From positions 372,001-436,000 of the forward strand of contig JAYJMM010000027.1 in NCBI GenBank assembly GCA_037349105.1: a DNA stretch of 64,000 nt. Direction: 5' to 3'. Below are positions 20,001 to 29,150 of this stretch, in pieces. The position numbers were made by a program, and so were the translations under genes. The notes under the pieces are model-generated. The model was not told the DNA's origin. It saw only the letters and a program-made list of their open reading frames with translations, and did no database searches. This DNA comes from Limnomonas spitsbergensis. Its lineage: Eukaryota > Chlorophyta > Chlorophyceae > Chlamydomonadales. Each line of letters starts with the position of its first letter. Position 1 is the first letter of the stretch.

Positions 20001-23000
20001 ATGCGCCAGCCCCCAGCCATGGGCCCTCGAGCAGCCAAGTGCCTGCCCTTGGAAGGGATATGCCTCTGAGCAGCCATGTGCCGGTCCCCGGAAGGGATGT
20101 GCCCTTGGGTAAAGATGCACCAGCCCCCAGCCATGGGCCATCCAGCGGCCAAGTGCCCGCCCCCGGAAGGGATGTGCCCCTGAGCAGCCATGTACCGGCC
20201 CCCAGCAGCGCCTCTAGCTCCTTTGACTCCGTGGAGGCAGGGATACCCCCCCACCCTGCAGGCTGCGCAGTCAGCAGTGCAAGCCCTAGTGCGGCGACCC
20301 ATGCAGCCACCACCAGTGCAACATCCATTGCAGGCACCCCGGCGGCCACCAGCGTGATCACCTGTGCAGCCACCAGGGCAAGCATTAGAGGTGACCTCTG
20401 TGCGGCCCCTGGTACGACCACCAATGCAGCCACCTACGCAGCCGCCAGCGAGACAACAAGAGCATCCCCCAGTGCGACCACTAGTGCAGTCGCCAGCGCG
20501 ACATCATGTGCAGTAACCACTGCAACCTCTACCACTGCAACATCAACCAGTGCAATATCTACCAGTGCAACCCCTAGGGCGACCATCAGTGCAACTTCCT
20601 GCACGGCCACTACGGCAACCAGCAGCGTGACCCCCTGTGCAGCCCCCAGTGTAGCGGCCAGTGTGACCCCCCGGACAGCCCCCAGCGTGACATCAAGGGC
20701 AGCCCCCACTGGAATCACCAGCACAGCAGCCACCAGCACAGAAGCCGTCAGCACAGCAGCCGACAGCACAGCAGCTGCCACTGGAATCACCAGCACTGCA
20801 GCCCCAAGTGAAATCACCAGTGTAGCCCCCAGCGCGACGGCCGTCAGCACAGCCACCATTGCGACCCCCCTCGCGGCCACCATTGCAAGCCTTGATCTGC
20901 TGACACTCGTCGGGGCCACTGCTCGTGATACTTGTCCCCCGAGCAGGACAGAGCCTGAGCCCGCACGACCTGGCCCTGGCTTGACATCGCACAAGATGGA
21001 CAGGGCTGACGTAGATCCGGATCTGACCAAGTGGGATCCAAGGCCGCTAGATCTTGATATCGTGGATCTAGGCTCGCTTAGCAGCGCCCCCAACGGCGAC
21101 ATCATCAGCGTGGACAGTGACAGCTCGCCTCCCCGGCCCTGTTCCGGGGGGGAGACACCAGCAGCGCTAGCGCTTCCTACTTCTGCTCTGCTGGCTTGCC
21201 AAGCTGGGGATCATGTGCAAGGGGAGGGGCAATACGGGGAGGACGCGGAGGGGGAGGAGGAGGGGGAGGAGAAGGGGGAGGGGGAGGACGCGGAGGGGGA
21301 GGAAGGGGAGGAGGAGGGGGAGGAAGTGGAGGAGGGGGAGGAGGAAGGGGAGGAGGAGGAGGAGGAGGAGGAGGGGGAGGAGGAGGAGGAGGAGGAGGTC
21401 AGCTCCAGCAGCGATTGGGAGGCCTCCTGGGAAGAAGGCCTGCAGCGGCTGCAGCCAGCAGCCCTGGTGGCAGCCACCCGCCTCTCAAAGGCCTCCGGGC
21501 GTGCAGGGCAGCCACTTTGTAAGAGGGCAGCCGCTGGGATCTTGGCTGCCGCCGGTGACATTGCTGCTGCTGTTGCTTCGGTAGAGGGCGTGGCTTACGA
21601 AGGATCGGGCGCAGCGGAGGTTGCAGGGCAGGAGGTGGCGGAGGTCACGTCCCAGCGGCTGGCTGAACCTGCAGGTACGGTACGCTCATAGGGCGATGTT
21701 TATTTTGGGGAGCACCAAAAGTGAAATCGGCGAGTCGCCCAAGGCATCGTTTTACCCGGTGACGCAGCACCACACTATCCCCCTCCCCTCTCCCCCTTGC
21801 TGATCCTCCCTCATGTCTCTCGCCTCAGGTGCAGCGCTTCTTTGAGTTTGGGCCAGGCCACCCTTGGGTGGGGGCGCGCCACTGGACCCAACCTTGAATG
21901 GCCCACGGGACCCAACTTTGAACGGGCCACAGCCAATGGTCCAAGGCAGCAAATCTTAAGCTACTCCAGGCCGCCACGGCCATTGGCCGTTATGTCACTG
22001 TATTGTTGCTGAAGCGCCCTCAAATTAAGGCAATCCTCCCTCTTATCCCCACATGCAAGGGGCCTGTCACTAGGGGACCCATCCCCCAGCTTATAATACA
22101 GGATATGCTTCTAAATGCCCCATCAGGCCATGTCGTCGAGGTTTACGGCCTGACCACGGATGTCAAGACGTCACACCTAGAGGCTTTCGTGGAGGAGGTG
22201 TGGTGCGTGTGCGGAGGTGGCAAGGTTGCCCCGCTACTGAGATGGGTGGATGACCGCCACGCGCTGCTGGTGTGCCCAGATACCACGTCAGGTACGGTGT
22301 GGAGTGTGAATGCCCCCCTCGGTATGCTTGATTCCTTGACTTTCTGTATTCTTTGACTGAGGATAGTCATTGGAATCTGTTGCCGAGCAGTGATAAGTTT
22401 GCATACCTCCTTCAGTATGCTTAATACCTGACCACTGAAATCTGTAGCCAAGGAGTGATAAGTGTGAATTCCTCCTTCAGTATGTAATGACGTTACACCT
22501 CTATTTGTGTGTGTGTGTTGATGTCTGTGTGTGTATGTCCCTGCAGCCCGCTACCTGCTGGATCTGGATCAAGACCTCTTCCTGCTACGACCCCACGCCC
22601 AGGCTTCTCAGGCAGGACGCGACCACCCGGCAATAGGTAAGGAATGGCATTAGACAAAGGACAGCATGAGGCCAGGGCAGAAGTCTCTGGGCATGGGATG
22701 GCTGGAGGCAAAATATAGCATGCCCGTAACTTGAAAATTCATTATTTTTTGCCCGAGGGAGGGCTGTTCCAATCCAGGTACATGAATAGTCAACGTGGGC
22801 AGGTTTAAACAAACACAGGACACTCAAGTGCCCCCAGCACCCCACATGTCTCATATGTTTCCCATTTTATATGACATGATTCCTTTCCATGATATGATCC
22901 CCTTTCCCGTCCTTTTTTTCCTACAGAGCTGCTGGCACCGCGCGAGCGCCCTAAGACGACCGCCGCTGTTGCCAGGCGTTTCTTGAGCCACGCCCTGGGC

Positions 23001-23111
23001 CTGCCTGGCCTGAGGGATAGGGCTGCAGAGGCCACCCTCACGGAGCAGAAGAGGGCCGCCAAGGAGGGCCGCAAGCAGCGGGAGAGGGCCAGGGAGGAGG
23101 TGTGGGAGTGA
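17099..23111 (+). CDS. R3HCC1/R3HCC1L-like protein with RRM-like C-terminus and giant low-complexity exon
   Basis: Proposed exons: 17099-17176, 17280-17361, 18984-21674, 22127-22291, 22547-22636, 22927-23111 (3,291 nt, about 1,096 residues, all phases consistent). The last three exons match the C-terminus of the R3HCC1/R3HCC1L family: an RRM-like region starting GHVVEVYGL, the diagnostic WVDDRHAL, then RPKTTAAVARRFLSHALGL and a charged helix ending in EEVWE. The 897-codon middle exon is low complexity: Q/A/P-rich, VQPAKEA-like repeats, a long Thr/Ala/Ser tract (about 485-692) and a Glu/Gly acidic tract (about 802-858). No R3H domain was seen. The C-terminal exons are firm. The link from 17,361 to 18,984 rests only on phase; the alternative is a start at ATG 19,028, with 17,099-18,242 as a separate small gene. 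Molecular function of the family is poorly known. Confidence 0.65.
17465..17613. mobile_element. hAT-type MITE, family D, diverged copy
   Basis: It resembles the elements at 31,417 and 33,626 through 'gtagctgactttc', 'attcagctactttcac' and the 3' end 'ttgcgcagcactg'. The 5' terminus is eroded. It lies in the second intron of the R3HCC1L-like model. Confidence 0.5.
18145..18242 (+). CDS. Alternative terminal exon of a short gene starting at 17,099
   Basis: An acceptor (cctctcctgcag) is followed by an open stretch in the phase left by exon 17280-17361. It encodes about 32 residues beginning SKSSQSSLP and ends at TGA 18,240. If used, exons 17099-17176, 17280-17361 and 18145-18242 make an ~85-residue protein independent of the R3HCC1L-like gene. 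The peptide has no recognisable family, so I prefer the longer model, but cDNA would decide. Confidence 0.2.
18243..18360. repeat. AT-rich tandem repeat with ggtaccggtaagaaataa units
   Basis: Four irregular units contain 'ccggtaccggtaagaaat' followed by 'aaataaa(c)'. The repeat lies in the intron before the giant low-complexity exon. Each unit includes the donor-like 'ggtaag'. Confidence 0.7.
21226..21410 (+). repeat. In-frame GAG/GGGGAG trinucleotide tract
   Basis: Purine tract of GGGGAGGAG-type units inside the low-complexity exon. It is translated as an acidic Glu/Gly run. The polyserine (minus) and polyglycine/arginine (plus, other frames) ORFs overlapping it are shadows. Confidence 0.85.
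21850..22005 (-). mobile_element. MITE-like family A copy, diverged
   Basis: Shows 'cactggacccaaccttgaa' and 'cggccacagccaatggtcc' blocks equivalent to the family core. It lies in the intron between exons 18984-21674 and 22127-22291. Confidence 0.35.
22320..22485. repeat. Imperfect tandem duplication of about 80 bp
   Basis: Two diverged units share 'ctccttcagtatgctt', 'gaaatctgtagccaaggag'-like text and 'agtgataagt'. The duplication lies in the intron between exons 22127-22291 and 22547-22636, just before a GT-rich acceptor tract. Confidence 0.5.
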
Positions 23112-23626
23112 GGCAACAGCGGGGGAACAGATGCAACATGTCAAGGGATGCAACAGCGGGGGCAGCTGCAACAGCATGTGAAGTGATGCAACAGTGGCAG
23201 CAGCAGCATGTGGAGTGGTGCAGCAGCGTGGCCAGCAGCAGCAGTATATGGAGTGAGGGGCGGCGGGGCAGCAACAGAAGCATGTGCAGTGGGTGGCTTT
23301 CCTTAAAAAACATTGGGCACACTCTCATCAGCTGCGGGTGTGGTTTGCACTTTGATTCTGCCTCCTGTTCCCACAGAGGGCTTTGTCAGTTTTCGGTTGT
23401 GCTGCTGGCCCTCAGGTATTCCACTCTTGTCTTCAGTGTGGGGCCCGAACAAATACGCAAGGTAGTAGGAAACCAAATGGTACTAGTATAAGCCTGAATT
23501 GCTTCAGATGTGCATGCAAGTTCTGCAGACGTAGAAAACGATTGGGATCATAATTGATTGTTTGATGATTATTGATGACTCAGGGGACCCCCACAGTGAA
23601 ACAAAGCTGTCATGGACGTGCATCTT

Positions 23627-23631
23627 TGTAA
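23627..23631 (+). terminator. TGTAA polyadenylation signal of the R3HCC1L-like gene
   Basis: TGTAA about 515 nt after the stop codon. This pentamer is the usual poly(A) signal in volvocalean algae. A second TGTAA follows near 23,669. Confidence 0.45.
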
Positions 23632-23756
23632 CAGGTAGGATAATAAAAGCATCATCCCAAATTTGAATTGTAACGATATTTGTGTGACTGACTTAATGTT
23701 ATGGGCATACTGTGAACCGTGTCTAGACTTAAAAGGAACTGATAAACAAATGACTG

Positions 23757-23761
23757 TTACA
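23757..23761 (-). terminator. TGTAA polyadenylation signal of the PsbP-like gene
   Basis: TTACA on the plus strand, that is TGTAA on the minus strand, about 177 nt after the PsbP-like stop. A second copy is at 23,770-23,774. It faces the signal at 23,627, so the two genes are convergent with little spacer. Confidence 0.45.
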
Positions 23762-23937
23762 CTTCAATATTACATATTCTCTGGGGACATGGCTCAAAGT
23801 CATCGCCACCCCAATAAGAGGCCAGTATACCCTCCAAACCACACTCCTTAACAGTGAATGCAAACCGCACGCAGCAAGTCAAGTTTCGGTCACCGTTGCC
23901 GGACCCAGGCATGGGGTGCCTCCTTGTTCGCGTCCAC

Positions 23938-26900
23938 CTAGAGGACCTGGAACGATGAGGCCAGCGTCTGTAGAATCCCCACCACTTCTTGCGCCTGTTT
24001 GCTGTTGCAGTCTGCATCTTCCTGGAAAATATAGCAGCGCAAGGTTTTATCAACGACATCAGGATGGGAGGCAAGAGAGGCGTGACGCGCAGTAGTGTAT
24101 GGGGGGCTTGAAATGCTCGCAGGCCTCCGCATCGCTGTACACATAATAATGGGCTTGGCTCAGGCGTGAGAAAGATGGGACACGGTCAGGTCAATGACAT
24201 AACACCTCTGGTCCCTGCTCAAGAGGCTCGGCCGCGTGGGCGCCCAACTGTCCTGTTGGGAGAGAAGATAGGTCAGGTGCACACCCTTGCAACGGAATGA
24301 CAAGCATGCTTGCGCTGGCTTGCATTCCGGTGCACGATATGGCCAATGACCATGTTTTGGACTGGCAGTACACTTACAATCAGCCTCAGGGTTGCCTCAG
24401 ACTTGCCTTTTCACACTTGTACATCCCATTGAGGATGTACAGCTTGGACCTGTACGGGCACAGTCAAGCCAAGTCATTCAGCAAGACCAAAGAGGGCATG
24501 CCCCATCCTTGCATTCTCAAGGGAGCTGAAGGTACACTTCAGCTACATCACAGGCAACAATCAGGAGGGCCTATATCACCAAGCCTTGCTGCCTGGGCCA
24601 CTGGCCGTACGCTGGTAAAGGTTTGGGCTTCATCAGCCCAGTGGTAGCTGCCCAGCAGCCTAATGAAGGTGGCATGGTGCACACTAAAATACCCTTTGCT
24701 CCCAAGTCCCAATCACCCAGTCGTCCCTTAAGTGACAAATTCAGATCTTGATGAGGACAGGGCTGCACTCAGAAGCAACAGGAGTTCACGACCTAGTCGA
24801 GTGCGCTAAATTCCTCCAACAAGCCCCTCTGCTGATCTCTAGCCATCTATGCAGATCTCAGATCATGTAGAGCATCCCATTCAATGCCTGGGACATGTGC
24901 CCGCAAACCGTTTCAAGCACTAAATGAACTTGAGAAGCGACCCCCCCCCCCTGTCCCCCCTGGGCAAGCAACAATCAAGAACCATCTGACAGCCATGCCC
25001 CCACATCAGCCATACATGTAAATTGTCACTGTGTTGAGGATGATTTTCCGCCCACGCGTGCTGTCCAGGTCATACTCGTACTGGTACAGCAAGGCATCGC
25101 TGCCGACAGCGGACATCGTCCTTTGGGATAACATGGCTGCACTCAGGGTGCTGTCCTGCGGAGCAGGAATGAACAAAATCACTAGAGCCTGATTAGGGTT
25201 CAGGGTCAAGTCAGCACCTTTGGTTCCTGACGTGTGTACAATAGCCACCTGTGGCAGGCAGCTGGGGGGCAATCCCAGGGCCAATGGGAATTGAACCTTG
25301 ACCGGCCTGCGGCCAGTGGCCCAGGACACAGGGCCTGCTACATCAGGCCCCCACGCCCGTATGTCATGGCTTACCTCAAGTGAAGCAACATGATGTAAAC
25401 AGTAGCCAGCGCCCCAGTGCGAGGAGGTCATGGCCGCGACTCCGGGTTTTGTTTTGTTTTTGTTTTAGATAATTTGTTTAGTATTTGTATGTTCCCTTTT
25501 TCTTTTTCGCGGCAAAGAATGTCTCCTCTGCGCCAGGCTTGTTACATGATGGAACAGGCTAGTCAGATGATCAAGACCAGCACAGGATTTGACTGTGCAC
25601 TGGGGGCATAATGGTGCACCAGGTTATAAACAGAAAGGTTTTTATCTGTGGCACAGCTGCTATAAACACGCCAGCTATCATCCTACAGCATGCAGCCTAC
25701 CGCCTACAACGCAATGCATCCTAGACAGGCAGCACCTGCCTGGACTTACCTTACACCGTTCAGCCTCAAGAAGCTTCTCACCGACAACCTGATCCGCAGG
25801 AAACAGAGGGGGGGCAAGAACCCGTGATTAATTAAGCTTGATTCAGCTACACATCGCTAAAAGCTTAATAAATATCAGAATATGCATCACTGTACACCGT
25901 GCATAAAAAACAACCTCTAAAGTTTGGTGAATAAAAATTGTGATTATCTATTCTACGTCACGGTAGTGGTGCCCGAGTCGGTAAGCCACCTTCTTAGACC
26001 AAGGTAGATTTGAAAGTTTAGCTTAACCGTAGATTTGATTTGCCTTCCCTGGGGTATGAATTCATTAATTATTTGCACGCTGCCCTAGTGCCCTCAGGGC
26101 ACAATTTTGACCAAACGCTAAATTTCTTACTGGAACTGGTTTCAATGATAGAGATATATTTTGTCAATCTATCCCTCACCCCCAAACAACGTGAATTATA
26201 AGGAAAGGCAAAAGCAAATTTACAGTATATCATAATACGAACGTGCGGTCATAGAGGCGGGTGGAGCCAAGCCCAGCTGCTCGGACCATTAGCCGTAGGC
26301 GGGTCACGCTTTGGTCTAGCGGTGGCTGCCCGGCACATCCCCCCTTGTGTGGTCTGGAACCTATTAAACAAATCACTGACAAAGACATGCGGAGGGGTAT
26401 ACGAGTGGAAACAAAATCCCGGCCTTCGTCAACTGAAATCCTTGACTCGCTGGAGGGCCCCTGGTGATGGCCACAGTATCCCACACTAATATCAAGTGTC
26501 TCCGCCTGCCTGGGCGCCACTGCCAAGCCAGCCGCAGCTGAGATCTGCCACCCCTGTTTCGCATGTAATTCTGCAATGCCCCCTTTCCACCTTCCCAACC
26601 ACAGCTTGTCTCATCCTCTGCAAGCGCGCCTACCCCCGGCTTCCTTGCCAACTGCATCCTCAGGTCCCTGCACACCCTTCATGTTCTGCGTGGCATATTT
26701 AAACCACATCCCGCAACCACACCTCCAAGGATCCGAAGGTGCTGATGTTGGCCACCCTCACGGGGCTCACAGTAATGCCCAGGGAGGTAGAGCGGCGAGC
26801 AGGGTCCTCAAACAGCACGTCTGCTCCAGCCTGAAAGAGCAGGAAGGATGAGAGGGGGGAGCAGGGAGGTGGAGCGGCGAGCAGGGTCCTCAAACAGCAC

Positions 26901-28632
26901 GTCTGCTCCAGCTTGAGAGCGGGAAGGAGGAGAGGGGGGGCAGGGAGGTGGAGCGGCGAGCAGGGTCTTCAAATAACAAGTCTGCTCCGACCTGAAAGTT
27001 CAGGGGCGATGACAGGGGAGTAAGGTCCTCTATCAGCTTGTCAGGTCCAGGCTAGAAGGTCAGGAGGGGATGAGATGAGATGGGGAGTTGGGGGGGGCAG
27101 TCAAATGGAATGTTGAGGCAAGGGTACTTGACACCTCCCTCATAGCCCAACCCTGCAAACATACAACCAGCCTCATGCTTCCCTCAGCATCTTTGTCATA
27201 AATATGATGATGAGCGGGCTTGCGTGCGATCAATTTCCAGGTCTCACAGGCAGGGCTGAACCCCAGGGGCCCACTACAACAGCAGAGCATCCTCACAGGC
27301 TATCCTGGGAGCGCCCATTGGCCTGCGGAACAAAGACCTGCTGACTGCCTGCATTGCCACTCCCTGCAGGGACCTGAATCCCCTTTGGAGATGGCCAGCC
27401 CCTTCCCTCTTCTTCCCTTACCTAAAAGTAGCCAAAGCGATGAAGCAGTCTTAATTGCAACTATTATGTCCGCCCAGTATGCACACCTTGTCAATCTTAT
27501 CCCAGGTTGAAGGTACAGAAACCTGGTAGCCCTGAGCAGCGTTGGTGTACAGCACAGTGCCAGAAGGGGCAGTAATGCTGCTGGATTTCGCAGGGGCAGG
27601 CGCATCCAGGGCAAGCTTTGCGGCATCAACTTCTGCAAGCGCTGAATGAGGATGGGGAGGTGATCAGGGTTGTTGCAAATTTTGCGGGATCGTGTGCATG
27701 GGAGGTGAATTGCTGCACCCAGGGGTTGATAACCATTGATAGAGACAATATGGATGCAAAGACAAGTCGAATATAGGACATTAGGACAAGGTTTAAGACC
27801 CGCTTCTCTGACACAATAGAGGCATAGGTGGGGGGGGCGCAGATTGAGGTACTCCAACAGAGAATATGTGTGTCACTTTTTATTTTAGTAGGGTTTAGCT
27901 ACAGTTCAACTACAGTATAACCTACAGCCAAGGGGGCCTGGTGCAGGAATCCACTGGCTATAGGCCGGCCAAGGTTCCGTCCCCATTAGCCCAGTGGTGG
28001 CCGCCCGGATGTCTCTTTAAGGTGGCCTCGTGCACACTTTAAAGAGAAACAGTGGTGTGTATGTGCATCCGCATTGGCATGCCGGACAAGAGGCTTGCAT
28101 GCAGGACACATGGCATGGGGATGGCTTCCAACCAATGCTTCACAGCACTTGTAGCAACCATAGGTTGTTTCGGTAGTAAGGGCCATTCAGATATTGATAA
28201 CAAGAAGCATGCATTGAGTACAAGTTTTCTTTCGTCTCAGCTGTGATTTTGCTTGCCATCAGCATTAACAACAGTTGCATAGGAGGGCTGTAGCGCACCA
28301 GCATGCGGAGATGCGATGACCCATGCAGCTGGCAGCAGCAACAGCGGTGCAGCAACCAGCAGCGTCCGACGATGGATGACAAGAACCTCCTCGTTACTGA
28401 TGCTGCAGCTACCAGACTGGTCTTGTGTGACAGCGCAGCATCTGAGCATGCTGACCCGCTTGTCCATAAGATGTGTGTTTCGATCAGTTCTTTCCAGGAC
28501 ACAGTGGGGCGGTATCTGGGCCGTGCATCTCCCTGATAATATATGTGGTGGATGTGAGAGGGTCGAGGGACGGCCCCGTCCAACGTTCAGCAGCGGCATG
28601 GCGGATGATGCAGATGCAGTGGACACGATCAT
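23938..28632 (-). CDS. PsbP-domain thylakoid-lumen protein, seven exons
   Basis: Exons on the minus strand: 28632-28257, 27641-27487, 26830-26723, 25788-25750, 25155-25016, 24449-24407, 24021-23938. All phases agree; 945 nt encode 314 residues plus stop. The first exon ends in a bipartite plastid/lumen signal: RR at residues 88-89, a Leu/Ala-rich core (TLLVAAPLLLLPAAW) and a likely cleavage site after SPHAGA, typical of twin-arginine import. The mature part follows the PsbP fold: GTVLYTNAAQGYQVSVP-STW, GADVLFEDPARR, LGITVSPVRVANISTFGSLE, VVGEKLLEAE, the strand YQYEYDL, KLYILNGMYKCE, and the closing helix VVGILQTLASSF. The family includes the PSII oxygen-evolving PsbP and many PsbP-domain (PPD/PPL) proteins; this one looks like a PPD rather than PsbP itself, and its exact role is unknown. 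The start of exon 2 could instead be 27,632. Introns 1 and 6 have GC donors. Confidence 0.85.
24533..24689 (+). mobile_element. Full-length family A MITE-like element
   Basis: This 157-bp copy runs from 'ggtacacttcagctacatc' to 'catggtgcacactaaaa' and keeps the whole core (caagccttgctgcctgggcc, catcagcccagtggtagct). It lies in an intron of the PsbP-like gene, antisense to it. It serves as a reference copy. Confidence 0.65.
25238..25350 (-). mobile_element. MITE-like family A copy, truncated
   Basis: Contains 'ccttgaccggcctgcggcc' and 'agtggcccaggacacagggcc' in reverse orientation. The ends are not clear. It lies upstream of exon 25155-25016 in the PsbP-like gene. Confidence 0.4.
26020..26225. 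repeat. AT-rich interspersed repeat, family B, second copy
   Basis: Shares 'accgtagatttgatttgcc', 'ctgccctagtgccctcagg' and 'cctcacccccaaacaacgt' with 9,230-9,720. It lies in an intron of the PsbP-like gene. Confidence 0.6.
26245..26350 (-). mobile_element. MITE-like family A copy, truncated
   Basis: Short diverged copy with 'gcccagctgctcggaccat', 'gtctagcggtggctgcccgg' and 'tgtggtctggaac'. It lies in an intron of the PsbP-like gene. Confidence 0.35.
26781..27060 (-). repeat. Four-copy tandem duplication of a 3' splice junction plus exon start (PsbP-like exon 3)
   Basis: A ~79-82-bp unit recurs with starts at 26,781, 26,863, 26,942 and about 27,014. Each unit contains the first ~50 nt of the exon encoding AGADVLFEDPARRSTSL together with its acceptor. 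Only the copy abutting the rest of the exon (acceptor after 26,831) continues the reading frame. The next copy has CAG changed to AAG at the acceptor, the third keeps a good TTTCAG site and an almost intact peptide (VGADLLFEDPARR), and the fourth is strongly diverged. The units are intronic. Confidence 0.85.
27883..28043 (+). mobile_element. Family A MITE-like element
   Basis: 161 bp from 'ttttagtagggtttagctac' to 'ctcgtgcacactttaaa', with the core 'gggggcctggtgcaggaat'. It lies in intron 1 of the PsbP-like gene. Confidence 0.6.
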
Positions 28633-29150
28633 TATTTGATGATTTGCAAGATTTTCGGATGGGCTTGCTCATCATGGCAACGGAAGCGAGCGGTGTGTGG
28701 CGTTGCTCCGCAACCCCATTTCAAGATTTCCTCCCCTGTCGGCAATCTGTCGGCCCCCCCCACATAAGAAATGAACGAGGCTTAAGGTGAGGGTGAACGC
28801 ATCGCGTGAGAGAACCCTGTAGCACGTTTCGAATTTGAATCTGCACTCCGTGATCCATCATCGCCCCAAGCGTCGCCCATGGAAGTTGAAGATTCGTGGC
28901 GCCTGTGATTGATGAGTGAACGGGTAGAATCCCCTGGACAACATGATATTCAATTTGAACTGCCATAAATCATTGAACAATTGCGCCACCATCTCACCTG
29001 CGTCACCAGGGTGCATCACAGTTGGCTTGGAGGGACATGGATGTGGGCTGAACAGTGGACCTGAAGAAGGAACTCACAGGACACGCTGAACGTCATTTCC
29101 TTATAATCCACGAAAAGGACCCCCCTCCTTGGTGACCATCACATCCCATT
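28633..29150. promoter_or_regulatory. Divergent intergenic region between the PsbP-like gene and HMGS
   Basis: The start codons of the minus-strand PsbP-like gene (28,632) and plus-strand HMGS gene (29,151) are 518 bp apart, facing away from each other. Both 5' UTRs and promoters must fit here unless 5' UTR introns exist. I see no TATA box I would defend. A bidirectional promoter is an inference from geometry only. Confidence 0.45.

Noticed and set aside
19221..21561. Minus-strand and out-of-frame ORFs overlapping the low-complexity exon
   Set aside because: They mirror repeats in the plus-strand exon (polyserine from GAG runs and similar) and have no independent support.
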